From: Mesorhizobium sp. M1C.F.Ca.ET.210.01.1.1
Lineage (GTDB): Bacteria > Pseudomonadota > Alphaproteobacteria > Rhizobiales > Rhizobiaceae
NCBI RefSeq assembly: GCF_004791585.1
Contig: NZ_SRUU01000023.1
Location: forward strand, 1-64,000
Direction: 5' to 3'
Length of the DNA: 64,000 bases
Position 1 is the stretch's first letter, and each line of letters begins with the position of its first letter. The notes under the pieces are model-generated. The model was not told where the DNA came from, did no database searches, and saw only the letters and a list, made by a program, of their open reading frames with translations. The position numbers and the translations under genes were made by a program. Positions 41,184 through 51,586 of the stretch are shown in pieces.

Positions 41184-43817
41184 TTATGACCGACCCGGTT
41201 GCCAGTCGCTCATCTGCAAAATGTTACCGCCGAGTTTTGCAAACGCGCGTTGGCGGCAGGAGAAAACGAGAATCTGCTGATCGTGTGATTGACGATGCAA
41301 AGCGTCGAACATGCGCTCGATGCGGTCGTCATCGGAATAAACCAAAGCGTCATCCAGGATAACCGGTGTGGGTCGGCCGTCGCGGGCAAGCAAACGGGCG
41401 AAGGCCAGACGTGTCAGAACCGAAAGCTGTTCTCGCATGCCGCCACTCAACCTATCGACATCCTCATCCTGACCATTGCGGCGAACGGTCTGTGGCAACA
41501 GTGTGTTCTCGTCGAACACTATGGAGATGTCATCGAATAGCAATCCAAGCAGCGGTCGCAGCTCGGACATGACCGGCTTCAGATAAAGATCGCGTGCCGT
41601 CGAGCGCGCAGCGACCAGCGTCGTGCGCAGCCGGTCGAGGACGGCTTTTTCGAATTCGAAGCGTCTCGCTCGCTCTCCAGCGATTTCCAATTTTTCTGTG
41701 GCCTCGCGCAAAGCTTCTTCCACCGCGTCGTCGGACCGAGTGCGAATATGGCCATTGAGATCGGCCAGGGTTACACGCAACTGACTTGCTTCCTGTGTGG
41801 CGGCATCCTGAACCGAACGGGCGCGGCGCAGAACGGCTTCAGCGCTGGTGAGATCGCGAGCGCCGTCGCGCAGGGGAGCAGCGCGCATTTCGGCCGCTTC
41901 GCGCAGCTTTTGTCGTGCGGTGGCCTCGGTGAGCAGCAAGCGCCCCTTTTCCTCGCGCGCTGCATCGGGTCCCAATATGACCTCGAGGCTGGTCAGTTCC
42001 GCCTGGATGGTGACATAAGCCGTCTCCGCAGCCATGACAGCCTCGTCGGCATGGCTGCGCAAAGGCAAGGCCTCGCGCACGCTGTTGCGTGTTGTCGCCA
42101 CACGCTGCTCGGCTGCGGCATGATGTTGCCGGATCTGTTCTGGATCGACTTTGAGTTCGAGGTCCCCGGCCCCGAGGGCACTCAGACGAGCAAGCTCCTC
42201 GTGTAATTGCTGTATCCCCTTGGGCGCGAGATCGGCAAGTCGCTGACGCGCCAAGCCCAGTTCGGTAGCTTTGTCGCGCGCTTCCACTAGGCGCTGGCGT
42301 GCCGTCCTGAGGCTATCGACACCGAGGGACGCAAGCAGGCTGCGGTGCTTCGCTTCGGCGTCTTCGATGGTCCGGTCGGCCTGCTGCGGCCGATTCGATC
42401 GCAGGGTCAAGGCTCCGATGCCGGCAATATCCAGGCGTACGGTGCCAGCAAAGCTTTGGTCTTCTGCATGGGGCAAGGGCTTGGCATCGATGGTCACCAA
42501 ATCGGCGGCGCCGTCCCGGTATTCCATGCATAGCGTCGGCAGGGTTGCCAGGTGAGCTGCACGAAGGCTGGCGATCTCGATTTCGAGCGCCTGGAGTTGC
42601 TCGACAGCTTGTTCCGGCACCGCCAGCATCGCCAGTGCTGCCTCTCCATCTTCGATCTGGGTTCTGGCGACTTCGGCTTGTTTCAACCGGTTGTCCGAGC
42701 CGGCCAGTTGTTCGGCAGCGTCACGCGCCAAAAGAGTCGCATCCAGCCGCGCGAGCAATTCGCGTGCTTCGCGCTCTTCCAGTTCGGCTGCTTGAACTTC
42801 GCCCATCGCTTGTTCGTTTTCGGCAATGGCAGAAGCGCGCCGATCGAGAACCTCACTGCGGCGAAGCTGCGCAATCGTCGACTGCTGGCGCAAATCCGTG
42901 GCTCGTTTGAGCGCGGTCCGAAAACTATCGAGGGCCTGCTGCGCCGCGTCGTGGTGAATTGCGGCAAGGGCAGCTTCCGCCTCGGCGGCTTTCAAGGCTT
43001 CGCTGTGCGATTTGGCGGCCTCGACTGCGGCTTCCGCGGCCGAGATGGCTTCCCGCCGAGTGGCGCCTTCTTCGGGGTTTTCAAGCTCAGACAGACGCGC
43101 CAACGCCATGCGCCGCTTGTCGAGCGAATCGCGCAGACCGGTGACTTCGGCGCTGAGACGCTGCTCGTCTTTCACCAGCTTGTCACGCTCGTCGAGCGCT
43201 GCCGCATAGAGACCGCCGCTCTTGGGACGCAGCGTTGACGTAACCAGGCTATAGAGTTCTTCTTCACATGCCGCGGCGATTTCGGCCATGCGTCGCCCGC
43301 CGGTCAGGGCTTCAACTTCCCCCTGAACCGAGGACAGTAGGCTTTCGCGCACGCGTTTTTCGCCGTCCTCCTCGCTTTTGCTGCGCCTTTCGATGCCGGT
43401 GACCCCTTGGCGAACCCAGAGCAATCCTGCCGGTCCTGCGCTTCCGCCATGGATTAGTTTGCCGATAAAGGCTTCGGCCTCATCGGCTTGAGCCAACAGT
43501 CGCCCGCCGTCGAGGTCAATAACGCTGGCCAGCCTGCCGCCATAAAACTGCTTGGCAAGTCGATAGCGTCCTTCTGAAGTGGTGATGTCGGCCTCCACCA
43601 CCGGATTGCCCCCACTGTAAGGCCGCAACAGTCGCACGCCTTCGGGTGTGCCCGTGTGAGGCTGGAAAAAGAGTGCGTGCAGCGCTTCGAAGAAGGTTGA
43701 TTTGCCGAACTCATTGACCGCGCAAAGCACGTTGACGCCGTCGCCGATGTTTTCGATGGCGACGCCTTGCCCGGCGAACCGTTTGACGTTGTGGAGCCGA
43801 AGGGCCGTAAGTTTCAT
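41184..43817 (-). CDS. SbcC/YhaN-like ATPase with long coiled coil
   Basis: Encodes 877 residues of a Rad50-like ATPase. Walker A is split in the usual way at the N-terminus (CAVNEFGKSTFFEALHALFF), a long Ala/Glu/Arg-rich coiled coil fills residues about 170-720, and the C-terminus holds the signature LSGGMREQLSVLTRLAFARL and Walker B PVILDDALVYSDDDRI. No Cys-x-x-Cys hook is seen at the coil apex, as in YhaN-type proteins. ATG 43817 overlaps the stop of the nuclease partner (ATGA). Together they should process DNA ends; the link to the Hhe-like gene upstream suggests defence. Confidence 0.88.
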   Translation of the reverse strand: MKLTALRLHNVKRFAGQGVAIENIGDGVNVLCAVNEFGKSTFFEALHALFFQPHTGTPEGVRLLRPYSGGNPVVEADITTSEGRYRLAKQFYGGRLASVIDLDGGRLLAQADEAEAFIGKLIHGGSAGPAGLLWVRQGVTGIERRSKSEEDGEKRVRESLLSSVQGEVEALTGGRRMAEIAAACEEELYSLVTSTLRPKSGGLYAAALDERDKLVKDEQRLSAEVTGLRDSLDKRRMALARLSELENPEEGATRREAISAAEAAVEAAKSHSEALKAAEAEAALAAIHHDAAQQALDSFRTALKRATDLRQQSTIAQLRRSEVLDRRASAIAENEQAMGEVQAAELEEREARELLARLDATLLARDAAEQLAGSDNRLKQAEVARTQIEDGEAALAMLAVPEQAVEQLQALEIEIASLRAAHLATLPTLCMEYRDGAADLVTIDAKPLPHAEDQSFAGTVRLDIAGIGALTLRSNRPQQADRTIEDAEAKHRSLLASLGVDSLRTARQRLVEARDKATELGLARQRLADLAPKGIQQLHEELARLSALGAGDLELKVDPEQIRQHHAAAEQRVATTRNSVREALPLRSHADEAVMAAETAYVTIQAELTSLEVILGPDAAREEKGRLLLTEATARQKLREAAEMRAAPLRDGARDLTSAEAVLRRARSVQDAATQEASQLRVTLADLNGHIRTRSDDAVEEALREATEKLEIAGERARRFEFEKAVLDRLRTTLVAARSTARDLYLKPVMSELRPLLGLLFDDISIVFDENTLLPQTVRRNGQDEDVDRLSGGMREQLSVLTRLAFARLLARDGRPTPVILDDALVYSDDDRIERMFDALHRQSHDQQILVFSCRQRAFAKLGGNILQMSDWQPGRS

Positions 43818-44938
43818 GATCCCATCGCCTCGCAATAGCTGAACAACCGAACCAGTGCTTCTCGCGATATGTCGCGTTCGACAGCCGACCGGGTTTCGTC
43901 GCTGCTTTCATCCAACAGTGCCTGCGCTGCCTCGCGAAGGGCACCAGAGCGGTCGATCCGATCCAAATCGCCACTTTCGCAGTCGGTCGCGAGCCCGTCC
44001 CCGTCCAGTTCCAGATAGGCGAAGTCGGGCGCGGCTACCGCGATCGCCGCTTGAAGGATCGTTCGCCCACTTAACCGCACCCGGCCAGACGCGGCAATTC
44101 GCAGCAAAGTCTGACGCCGCAGATGAGCCGGTGGAAGCAACGCTTCAAATGCCGCGGCGCTGTCGTCGCCAGACAGCAGATGCAGGGGAGCGGTTTTCCA
44201 GGAAAAGCTAGCTGTTTCAACGGCCACGATCTCGGGCACGGCGCCAGGCCCGGCAATGGAAACGACAAGGGCCTGACCGGGTGTATCATGCTTGAAACGG
44301 TCAGGTTCGGGCGCACCGCTATAACGGCTGCGCTCATTGATGGTGACGGGTCCGTGCCAGTCGCCAAGTGCCAGATAATCGAGGCCGGCCTTAGTCGCGC
44401 GATCTGGTGCAATGACATCGGACGCTGCTGAATCTTCGGAAAAGTTCTGAATAGCGCCATGAGCAAGGCCGAGCCGGATGGCGCCTTGCGGCGTCGCGGC
44501 GCTGTTCATCCACTCGGTAAGGTCGCGACCGGGTCTGCGGGTGGTGCAAGGTGCAGGCAGCAGCGCCACGTCCGCGCCAATGGTCAGGGTTTCGGGCCGC
44601 GTCGCCAGCAGGACATTGTCCGGCACAACGCTGTCCGCTGCACTCCACAATTGATCAGCCAACAGGGAATCATGGTTGCCAGGCAGCAATATCCAGCGCA
44701 GAGGCGCGCTCTGGCTCATCTCGGCCATGGCCTGCCGCAACATCGCTGGAGTGGGCGTTTCGGTATCGAACGTATCGCCGGCCAGAAGTATGGTGGATGC
44801 ACCATGGACGCGTGCCTGCTCTGCCAGCCGGCTGATCGCGCCATGGCGCGCTTCACGGAGCCGCCCGCGCAGATCCTCTGGCATGTTGCCGAACCGCTTG
44901 CCGATATGAAGATCGGAGCTGTGGATGAATCGAAACAT
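43814..44938 (-). CDS. SbcD/YhaO-like metallophosphoesterase nuclease
   Basis: Encodes 374 residues. The Mre11-type phosphoesterase motifs are all in place: FIHSSDLHIGKRFGNMP, STILLAGDTFDTE, LLPGNHDSLL, LGLAHGAIQNF and DYLALGDWHGP (motif order I to V). The C-terminal capping domain is Ala-rich. Such proteins cut DNA ends with Mn2+ under control of a Rad50/SbcC ATPase, which here is the next gene. The start is 13 bases downstream of the giant helicase-nuclease gene, so all three form one operon. Confidence 0.9.
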   Translation of the reverse strand: MFRFIHSSDLHIGKRFGNMPEDLRGRLREARHGAISRLAEQARVHGASTILLAGDTFDTETPTPAMLRQAMAEMSQSAPLRWILLPGNHDSLLADQLWSAADSVVPDNVLLATRPETLTIGADVALLPAPCTTRRPGRDLTEWMNSAATPQGAIRLGLAHGAIQNFSEDSAASDVIAPDRATKAGLDYLALGDWHGPVTINERSRYSGAPEPDRFKHDTPGQALVVSIAGPGAVPEIVAVETASFSWKTAPLHLLSGDDSAAAFEALLPPAHLRRQTLLRIAASGRVRLSGRTILQAAIAVAAPDFAYLELDGDGLATDCESGDLDRIDRSGALREAAQALLDESSDETRSAVERDISREALVRLFSYCEAMGS

Positions 44939-44951
44939 GGAGTCTCCGAGA

Positions 44952-47900
44952 CTATGTCGATGCCAGGTTGCGCTGGGCGCGATCGATGGCTTCATCCAGC
45001 CGGGAGCGTGAAATCGCCGCAAGTCGCTCGACACCGAGCAGACGTGCAAGGTCGAGAGCGGGGTCGGACTGTTCCAGAATGTCCTCGTTCGCAACGACGA
45101 CAGCGGCCAGCTCGGCGATTGGAATGTCGGCAATGGACCGGCGGGCATCGGCATCGAACGGCATGCGATAATCAAGCAGGTCGACCACCGTCCCTCTCTT
45201 CCATAGGAAGCTGCCGCTGGATTCTTCAGTTCTATCGAACTCGCGCAGATGCAGGTCGATCCGCTCCCGAATCTTGTTGCCCGTTCTGAGCCAGCCATGC
45301 GCCCGTGCGATGCGCTGCGCAAGGACGTCATCTCGCAGAGGTCCTTCCTGCTCGATCACCGCGTCGACCATGGACCGCAGCGTGCCTCGGTAGACGAAGT
45401 CATAAAACTGATCCGGGCTGGTGGAAAATCCGGTTAGATCAGTCAGGCGATAACGGCCGCCCGTCGGTACGGTATCATGCGTCGAATGCGCGGCCGCAGG
45501 CAAAATTCCTGCAGATGCCGATGGGCGCTCTCCCGTCGCGAGGGGAGCGGCGACAAGTTCTGGCTCTGATTTTATCGACGGATGTTCCGGTTCGCCGGCC
45601 GATGCTAGGTCTTCGGCTGGCAATGGGTCCATGGGGTCGACCTTATGTCCCATGTCCCAATGGATCGCGGCTTCACTTTCCTGTTGTTCAGCCTGTTTGC
45701 GACGGCTTTCCTCGAGCAGCGCGGCCAGGCTGGCATGAAGCCTCTCGGTGCAACCTTCGAGATCAAACCACCAATCGGTTGACCATACCCGGACAATGTT
45801 CCACCCGAGGCCGCGCAGGACCTGCTCGCGGACCTTGTCTCGATCTCGCGCCGTGGCAGAACTGTGATAGGTCGCGCCGTCGCATTCGACCCCAGCCAGA
45901 TAGGCGCCGGCGAGATCGGGATGCCGGATCCCTATATCCACTCGAAAGCCCGAAATGCCGACTTGAGGAACGATGGTCCATCCGCGCTTCTCAAGCTCGG
46001 CAGCGACGGCCTCCTCGAAAGGGGATTCCAGGGCTCCGACCGATCCGCGTTCCTGCGCTGGCAATGCCACAGCGCCGCGTTCGGCAAAATCGAGAAAGGC
46101 TTTGAGATGCTGTACGCCGATCGCTTTGGTTCGGTTGGGGTCGATCTGGTCGGCGGCAAAACCTGAAAATACGATCAGTTCCTGCCGCGCACGCGTCACC
46201 GCGACATTCAGCCGGCGTTCGCCGCCGTCCCGATTCAGCGCGCCGAAATCCATGCTGCGCTTGCCGGCATTATCTTGCGAAAAGGTGATCGAAAACAGGA
46301 TTATGTCACGCTCGTCCCCTTGGACATTTTCCAGATTCTTGACGATGGCGGGCTCAATACGCTCGTCGGCAAAGAACCATTCAAGCTCCGGCTCTGTCTG
46401 GCGTGCCTTGTCGAAAAGGTCGAGGATGAGCGACTGCTGTTGCGCGTTGAAAGTGATGACTCCGAGCGTGGGTCGGTCCTTTTCCGGTAGGGCCAGCCAA
46501 CGCCGCATCCTGCTGACCGCCTCGTCGGTTACCGCTTGGGCTTCGATTCGATTGGTGCGGCTTTTGCCACGGTCATAGATGCCGGTCGTGATTTTTCGCA
46601 GCTGAACTGCCCGATCTTCCACCGTTGGCGAAGGGAATGTGATGAGCCGGTTCTGATAGTAGTGATGGTTGGAAAAGGCGATCAGCGACTCATTGCGGCT
46701 ACGATAATGCCAGCGCAGGTCACGTACCGGGATGCCGGCCGCTTTGGCTTCGTCGAGAATGCTCTCAAGATCCTTTTCGTGTTCGACGACTTCCTCGTCC
46801 TCCTCGTTGCGGCCAAAGAAATTGGTGGGCGGCAACTGCTTGGGATCGCCTACGATTATGGTTTGATGGGCTCGCGCGATGGCACCGACGGCGTCCCAGG
46901 TGGTGATCTGCGATGCTTCGTCGAAAATCACCACGTCGAACAGGGCTTGGTCGGGCGGTAGATATTGAGCGATTGAAAGAGGGGACATCAGCATGCACGG
47001 CGCGAGCTTGGCAAAGCTCGTCGGCATCGCGCCAATCATCTCGCGGATTGACCGGCTGGGCCGCTGCAATTCCATCTGATGGCGCAACAGGCCCAACTCG
47101 GAATTGCGCGGGACGCCTTGCACAGCCGGCAAACCATGAGCGATGGCACTGATGACGCGAAGGCTTGCTTGAGCGCGGACAAGATCGTCGATTTCCCGGA
47201 AATCTTCGATGGCGTGCTCGTGCTGGAAGCGACGGAAATTCCGCAGCACCGGATCGGCATCCAGCGTGGCCGGCAGCCACCAGCGTACATAGGCCAGGCG
47301 GAACGCGGATTGAGCTTCAGCTGGTCGCACTAGACCCGCCTCGATATCGTCGACCAACGCTCCCAGATTGTGACTGACAGCCCTGCGACGAATGCCGCAC
47401 CACGAAGTCCAGTCCCGGAGAAGATGACGGGCGTCGAGCAAGTCTCCCATCGCAGTCGTCAATTCGGTCAGCGGGTTATCATGTTCTGCCCAAGAAGGCG
47501 TCTTTCCAGCAGGGATCGCAAATTGGGTCTTGGCAGCCTCGAATGCTGCAGAAGCCGCAAGGAAGCGGGCTGCCCCATAGCGCATCGTGCTATCTGCTGC
47601 ACCGCTTCGCAGGCTCGGGGCGGTTGCTTGCAGGAGCGCTTTGAAATCCTCCGTGCCGAGGCCGGGCAGGCGTAGCGTCTGTCGAAGCCTTTCGGCCATC
47701 GAGAGTATCTGATCGATACGGTGGGTGTCGGTATCAAGTGCGGCAAATCCGATCGGCTTCCCAGATAGGATGTTGGCTTCGACAGTGGCCCGGCGGTCCT
47801 GCATCAGGCGCAACAGCAGCAAGTCGTGCTGAGGATCGGCTACCCCCTCTGTGACATAGCCTTGAAGCAGCTTCTGGACTTTGCGTTTGCCCAACTGACT

Positions 47901-50900
47901 GTTTGGCCAGAATGCAGAAGCGGCCTGCTGCCATTGCTGCTCTATGTCCTCCACCCGTATGCGCGCAACGGCAGCCTCGTCATAGCGGGCCGACAGGTCC
48001 TTGCGAGACTTGCGATAGTCTCCGATTGCCTCATTGAGAGTGGCGAGGGCTCCCCGCAACTGGGCGAAATCTCGATCAAAGACAATGCTGACGTCATAGC
48101 CGGCACTGTCCTGGAGTGCCGCTGCTAGTTTTCGCAGCGCTTCGAGCTCCGCTTTTGACGCGTCGCCTTTGGCGCGCAGGCCGATGCTCACCAGGAAGGC
48201 GTCGAGTGCGGTCGCTAGAACCTCGGACGCATTCTTGAGGGTCTTTGCCCCTTCGAGCAAATTGTCCTGCCAGCCTGACGTCCACTCGGTGACATCTATA
48301 AGACGCAAGACCGACCGCATCTCCACCGACTGAAATGCGAGACCTGTTTCGGCGGCAATATGCTCCAGCGCCAGCCGGTTTGCCTCGTCATGGGAATCGC
48401 GCGATGGCCAGGACAATCTCGGAGCGTGCTGCCGCTTGTTCTTGAGAGCGATGCCGAGCGCCAGATAAGGCGTCAGACCATTGACATGGTGCCGATGCAG
48501 CGCTTCGACATAGGCATTCAGTTCGTCGCGACGGACGCGAAGCCGCTCGTTGATCGCAATCCACTCCGCTGCGTCCACGCGCACGCCGCTTTCCCAGCTG
48601 ATCCTGAGCTGGGTGAGAAAGTTGCGTCGGTCCGCCTTGCTGGAATGGAGTTCGAGACAATGCGCGCCCAGGCCATGTTCGCGCAGGCGGCGATACACCA
48701 CATCGAGCGCCGCCGTCTTCTCGGCCACAAACAGCACGGTTTTGCCAACTGAAAGACAGTTGGCAATCATGTTGGCAATGGTCTGGCTCTTGCCAGTGCC
48801 GGGAGGACCGATGATGACAAAATCGCGACCCTCAGCGGCGGCAAGACTTGCGGCGGTCTGTGAGGAGTCGGCCGGCAGCAGCAAAACCATGTCGGACGGG
48901 GCATAGTGCCGGTCGAGTTCGCGCTCGTCGCGGAATGATGCGCCATTGCCCTCGAAAGCTATCTCCGGCGTGTCGATCAGATGGCGCACGACACGGTTTT
49001 CGCGCAGCGCATCGGTACGCTCGACCAGATCCTTCCACATGAGAAACTTGGCGAAGGAAAAGGTCGACAGCGCCGTCTCGTCCACCACCTCCATGCCGGG
49101 GACGTCGCGCACTGCCTGGCGCATAAGACCGAGCAGCCTCGGCACATCAACGCCGCTTTCGTCCTCGGGCAGCTCACCGGAAAACTGTGGCAGTTTGAGC
49201 TCGAAGTCGCGTTCGAGAAACTGCAACAAGGTTGCGTTGAATCGCGGTTCATCTTCATGGAAGCGCAAGGTAAAATGCGATGTTGCGCTGCGGCGCTCGA
49301 TTTTGACCGGTACGAGCAGCAATGGCGCGCGATAGCTGCGCTCGTCCTCGGCCTTCTTCTTCCAGCGCAGGAAGCCGACCGCCAGGAAGAGCGTATTCGC
49401 GCCGCCCTCGGCAAAATCGTTGCGCACTTGCCGGTAAAGATCGATCAGCCGGGATTCCAATTGACGCCCATCGAGCGTCGACGGGAGCTCGTCGCGCAGA
49501 AGCGCTTCCGCGGCAAAGCCACGCTGGAGGTCACGTCCGTGCACCTCGCGATAGAGGACAGCATCCCGCTCGCCCAGTGGATTCTGTTCGGGGAGCGAAA
49601 TCAGCCGGATCGAAGCGCCTGCCATCAGACGGTCCTCGAGGTAGCCGACGTCAGTACAAAGAAACGGAATTGTCTTCTTGGAGTCCGGAAAATTGAGCAG
49701 GCGGTTCCGCAGTGTCAAATCGAGGAGCTTTTTCTGCCAGCGGTCGATCCGTCCGGCCGCTGTCGTCGGCTTTACCTCGACGATCTCGACCGGCAGGGCT
49801 ACCACGGCCGGTGCGGCTGGCAACGGCAACGCGATTTCGGTTGCCGCCTCTGCATCCACGCTGCGGCGCGTCGGTTCGTGCGAAGCAAGCGGTGTGATGC
49901 CGCCGCTGCGCGAGCGGCGTATATCGATGGCTGCGACAAAGGTGGCTACCTGCGTTTCGTCGAGCCGCTGTTCGATTGCGTGTTGGGCAGCCTCCAACGT
50001 CATCGCCGGCCGATGCGTCACGCCTGTCGTCTCAAACACGATGAGTTCGCGCGATGCCAGCGCCTTGCGGACCTCCATGGCATCGGGTTCAATGGCGTTG
50101 GCGAGCGTCCTTTGTGTCATCCAGACGCCGACGGCCGCGTGTCCCTGAAACATCAAAACGACGGGATGCAAGCCCGTCGCCTCCAGGGCGGACGCGAATA
50201 ACAGACTGGTATCGAGACAGGTTGCCAGCTTTTCTGCCGTAATAATTGAGGGACGTCGAATTTTTTGGCCGCGGCTTTCGAAGCTCGCAGGTGGCTCTGC
50301 ATAATGCAGCGATAGGCCAGCAATGGCCGAATAAATTGCGGCCGCCAGCATGAATGCGCGTTGCGGATTGCCGCTTTGATAGCCATCGAGGCTGGAAGGA
50401 TGACCATGCGCTGCGAGCAGCTCCGCTGCGGAACGCAGCAGTCCTGCGATCGCCGGGTCGTTCGGCATGACGAATGCGGCGAGCAATTGCGCCATATCGA
50501 CGACGCCACCCCATTCGTCGCGGGCAAGCAGGCGCACCGCAACGCGCTGCTCGGCCAGCACTGCGCCTCCTGAGGTTAGGCGCAACGTTATCTCCCCGCG
50601 CTCAGCCTCGTTGAGACCGGCCAGATAGCCGGCGTCGAGATCGATTTTTCGATCGCTTAAGGGAAGCCGGTCGCCAGCAACGATCCGATCAATTGTCCAG
50701 CTTTTGGCGCGCAAAAAAGGGGGGTTCGATGTCAGCTCGAGAGTGCATTTTTCGAAACCCTGCTGGGTCGGGTTGTTGAGCGCGATAGACCGGATCACCG
50801 GAATAGCATTTTGGAAGGACGCATATGTAAAGCTGGCGGCGATGTCCGCCACGACTTCTATTACGGGCGCGGCTGATATACCGGCAGCATCGCCAGTCTC

Positions 50901-50915
50901 CGAACTCGTTTCCAT
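44952..50915 (-). CDS. DUF4011-helicase-Vsr-like-DUF3320 defence protein (Hhe type)
   Basis: Encodes 1987 residues. The DUF4011 region (IDRWQKKLLDLTLRNRLLNF) is followed by an SF1 helicase with Walker A IIGPPGTGKSQTIANMI near 700, Walker B VVIFDEASQ near 1326, and motif VI NVAVTRARQELIVF near 1570. A Vsr/MTES_1575-like nuclease lies near 1643-1720 (GFRVDIGIRHPD, then GVECDGATYHSS and the RVWSTDWW tail), and DUF3320 near 1820-1885 (SPDQFYDFVYRGTLRSMVDA). Proteins of this architecture were reported as the antiphage system Hhe. Here it leads an operon with SbcD- and SbcC-like genes. ATG 50915 gives METSSETGD. Confidence 0.9.
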   Translation of the reverse strand: METSSETGDAAGISAAPVIEVVADIAASFTYASFQNAIPVIRSIALNNPTQQGFEKCTLELTSNPPFLRAKSWTIDRIVAGDRLPLSDRKIDLDAGYLAGLNEAERGEITLRLTSGGAVLAEQRVAVRLLARDEWGGVVDMAQLLAAFVMPNDPAIAGLLRSAAELLAAHGHPSSLDGYQSGNPQRAFMLAAAIYSAIAGLSLHYAEPPASFESRGQKIRRPSIITAEKLATCLDTSLLFASALEATGLHPVVLMFQGHAAVGVWMTQRTLANAIEPDAMEVRKALASRELIVFETTGVTHRPAMTLEAAQHAIEQRLDETQVATFVAAIDIRRSRSGGITPLASHEPTRRSVDAEAATEIALPLPAAPAVVALPVEIVEVKPTTAAGRIDRWQKKLLDLTLRNRLLNFPDSKKTIPFLCTDVGYLEDRLMAGASIRLISLPEQNPLGERDAVLYREVHGRDLQRGFAAEALLRDELPSTLDGRQLESRLIDLYRQVRNDFAEGGANTLFLAVGFLRWKKKAEDERSYRAPLLLVPVKIERRSATSHFTLRFHEDEPRFNATLLQFLERDFELKLPQFSGELPEDESGVDVPRLLGLMRQAVRDVPGMEVVDETALSTFSFAKFLMWKDLVERTDALRENRVVRHLIDTPEIAFEGNGASFRDERELDRHYAPSDMVLLLPADSSQTAASLAAAEGRDFVIIGPPGTGKSQTIANMIANCLSVGKTVLFVAEKTAALDVVYRRLREHGLGAHCLELHSSKADRRNFLTQLRISWESGVRVDAAEWIAINERLRVRRDELNAYVEALHRHHVNGLTPYLALGIALKNKRQHAPRLSWPSRDSHDEANRLALEHIAAETGLAFQSVEMRSVLRLIDVTEWTSGWQDNLLEGAKTLKNASEVLATALDAFLVSIGLRAKGDASKAELEALRKLAAALQDSAGYDVSIVFDRDFAQLRGALATLNEAIGDYRKSRKDLSARYDEAAVARIRVEDIEQQWQQAASAFWPNSQLGKRKVQKLLQGYVTEGVADPQHDLLLLRLMQDRRATVEANILSGKPIGFAALDTDTHRIDQILSMAERLRQTLRLPGLGTEDFKALLQATAPSLRSGAADSTMRYGAARFLAASAAFEAAKTQFAIPAGKTPSWAEHDNPLTELTTAMGDLLDARHLLRDWTSWCGIRRRAVSHNLGALVDDIEAGLVRPAEAQSAFRLAYVRWWLPATLDADPVLRNFRRFQHEHAIEDFREIDDLVRAQASLRVISAIAHGLPAVQGVPRNSELGLLRHQMELQRPSRSIREMIGAMPTSFAKLAPCMLMSPLSIAQYLPPDQALFDVVIFDEASQITTWDAVGAIARAHQTIIVGDPKQLPPTNFFGRNEEDEEVVEHEKDLESILDEAKAAGIPVRDLRWHYRSRNESLIAFSNHHYYQNRLITFPSPTVEDRAVQLRKITTGIYDRGKSRTNRIEAQAVTDEAVSRMRRWLALPEKDRPTLGVITFNAQQQSLILDLFDKARQTEPELEWFFADERIEPAIVKNLENVQGDERDIILFSITFSQDNAGKRSMDFGALNRDGGERRLNVAVTRARQELIVFSGFAADQIDPNRTKAIGVQHLKAFLDFAERGAVALPAQERGSVGALESPFEEAVAAELEKRGWTIVPQVGISGFRVDIGIRHPDLAGAYLAGVECDGATYHSSATARDRDKVREQVLRGLGWNIVRVWSTDWWFDLEGCTERLHASLAALLEESRRKQAEQQESEAAIHWDMGHKVDPMDPLPAEDLASAGEPEHPSIKSEPELVAAPLATGERPSASAGILPAAAHSTHDTVPTGGRYRLTDLTGFSTSPDQFYDFVYRGTLRSMVDAVIEQEGPLRDDVLAQRIARAHGWLRTGNKIRERIDLHLREFDRTEESSGSFLWKRGTVVDLLDYRMPFDADARRSIADIPIAELAAVVVANEDILEQSDPALDLARLLGVERLAAISRSRLDEAIDRAQRNLAST

Positions 50916-51586
50916 ACCCCATCCCCTATTTTCATTTACGATAGAACTTTGCCGCCAGAATTTGAAAGTAAATTCTCGGTATGGTCGCCGCTTATGTCCA
51001 GCAGCATAGATTTCTAAAAGTGTTACCGCCCAGATAACGGTCGAAATGGAGACAGGCGATAATCGGTCGTCACGATTGGAGGGGATCCAAAAGTCGCGGA
51101 AATCGGAGCGCCGGCGCACGCTGCTGAAACCCAAGACGGGCAGGACGTCATCCGCAAATGTGTGGCGGTCCGGGCGCCATGGACCAAGCGTTGCGCGCCT
51201 ATCGCGAGCGCTGTCGTGGCGCCTATCGCGGACTCGGACCCAGCCCGACAGTGACGGCGAACCTCGATCGGCCTATCGGTGAGGCGGTCGAATTCCGCCC
51301 ATAGACTATCGAAAGGCACGCACTTCCAGCTCTATCTCCTCGTACGCGTTGCCGGCTACCTAAATTCGTGCGCGCGGTCCAATGCCTTTGATTGCTGATG
51401 TCGTTGTGGAGACGTTTGATCGCTGAAGCATTTGTTTGCTGACCTAGCGGCGCGGGGGGAGGTCATTTATTGGGTACATCTCCAGCACTCTATGTGCGAT
51501 CGCGAGGAAAATTTGTCCAGACAAGCGAATTCATCGAATCTGGACTAATCAATAAGTACAATGATGGTAAGATTCGGGGGGCAGGA
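50916..51586. other. Intergenic region between two divergent defence genes
   Basis: The stretch holds the promoters of the Hhe-type operon (left) and the zinc-hook ATPase (right). A plus-strand reading near 51180-51300 gives MDQALRAYRERCRGAYRGLG, a possible short relic without a family. An in-frame TTG at 51470 with GGGGAGG upstream could extend the ATPase by 39 residues. Confidence 0.35.

Noticed and set aside
48981..50201. Plus-strand open frame of 406 codons
   Set aside because: It mirrors the Hhe-type gene on the other strand; no motif and no ribosome site.
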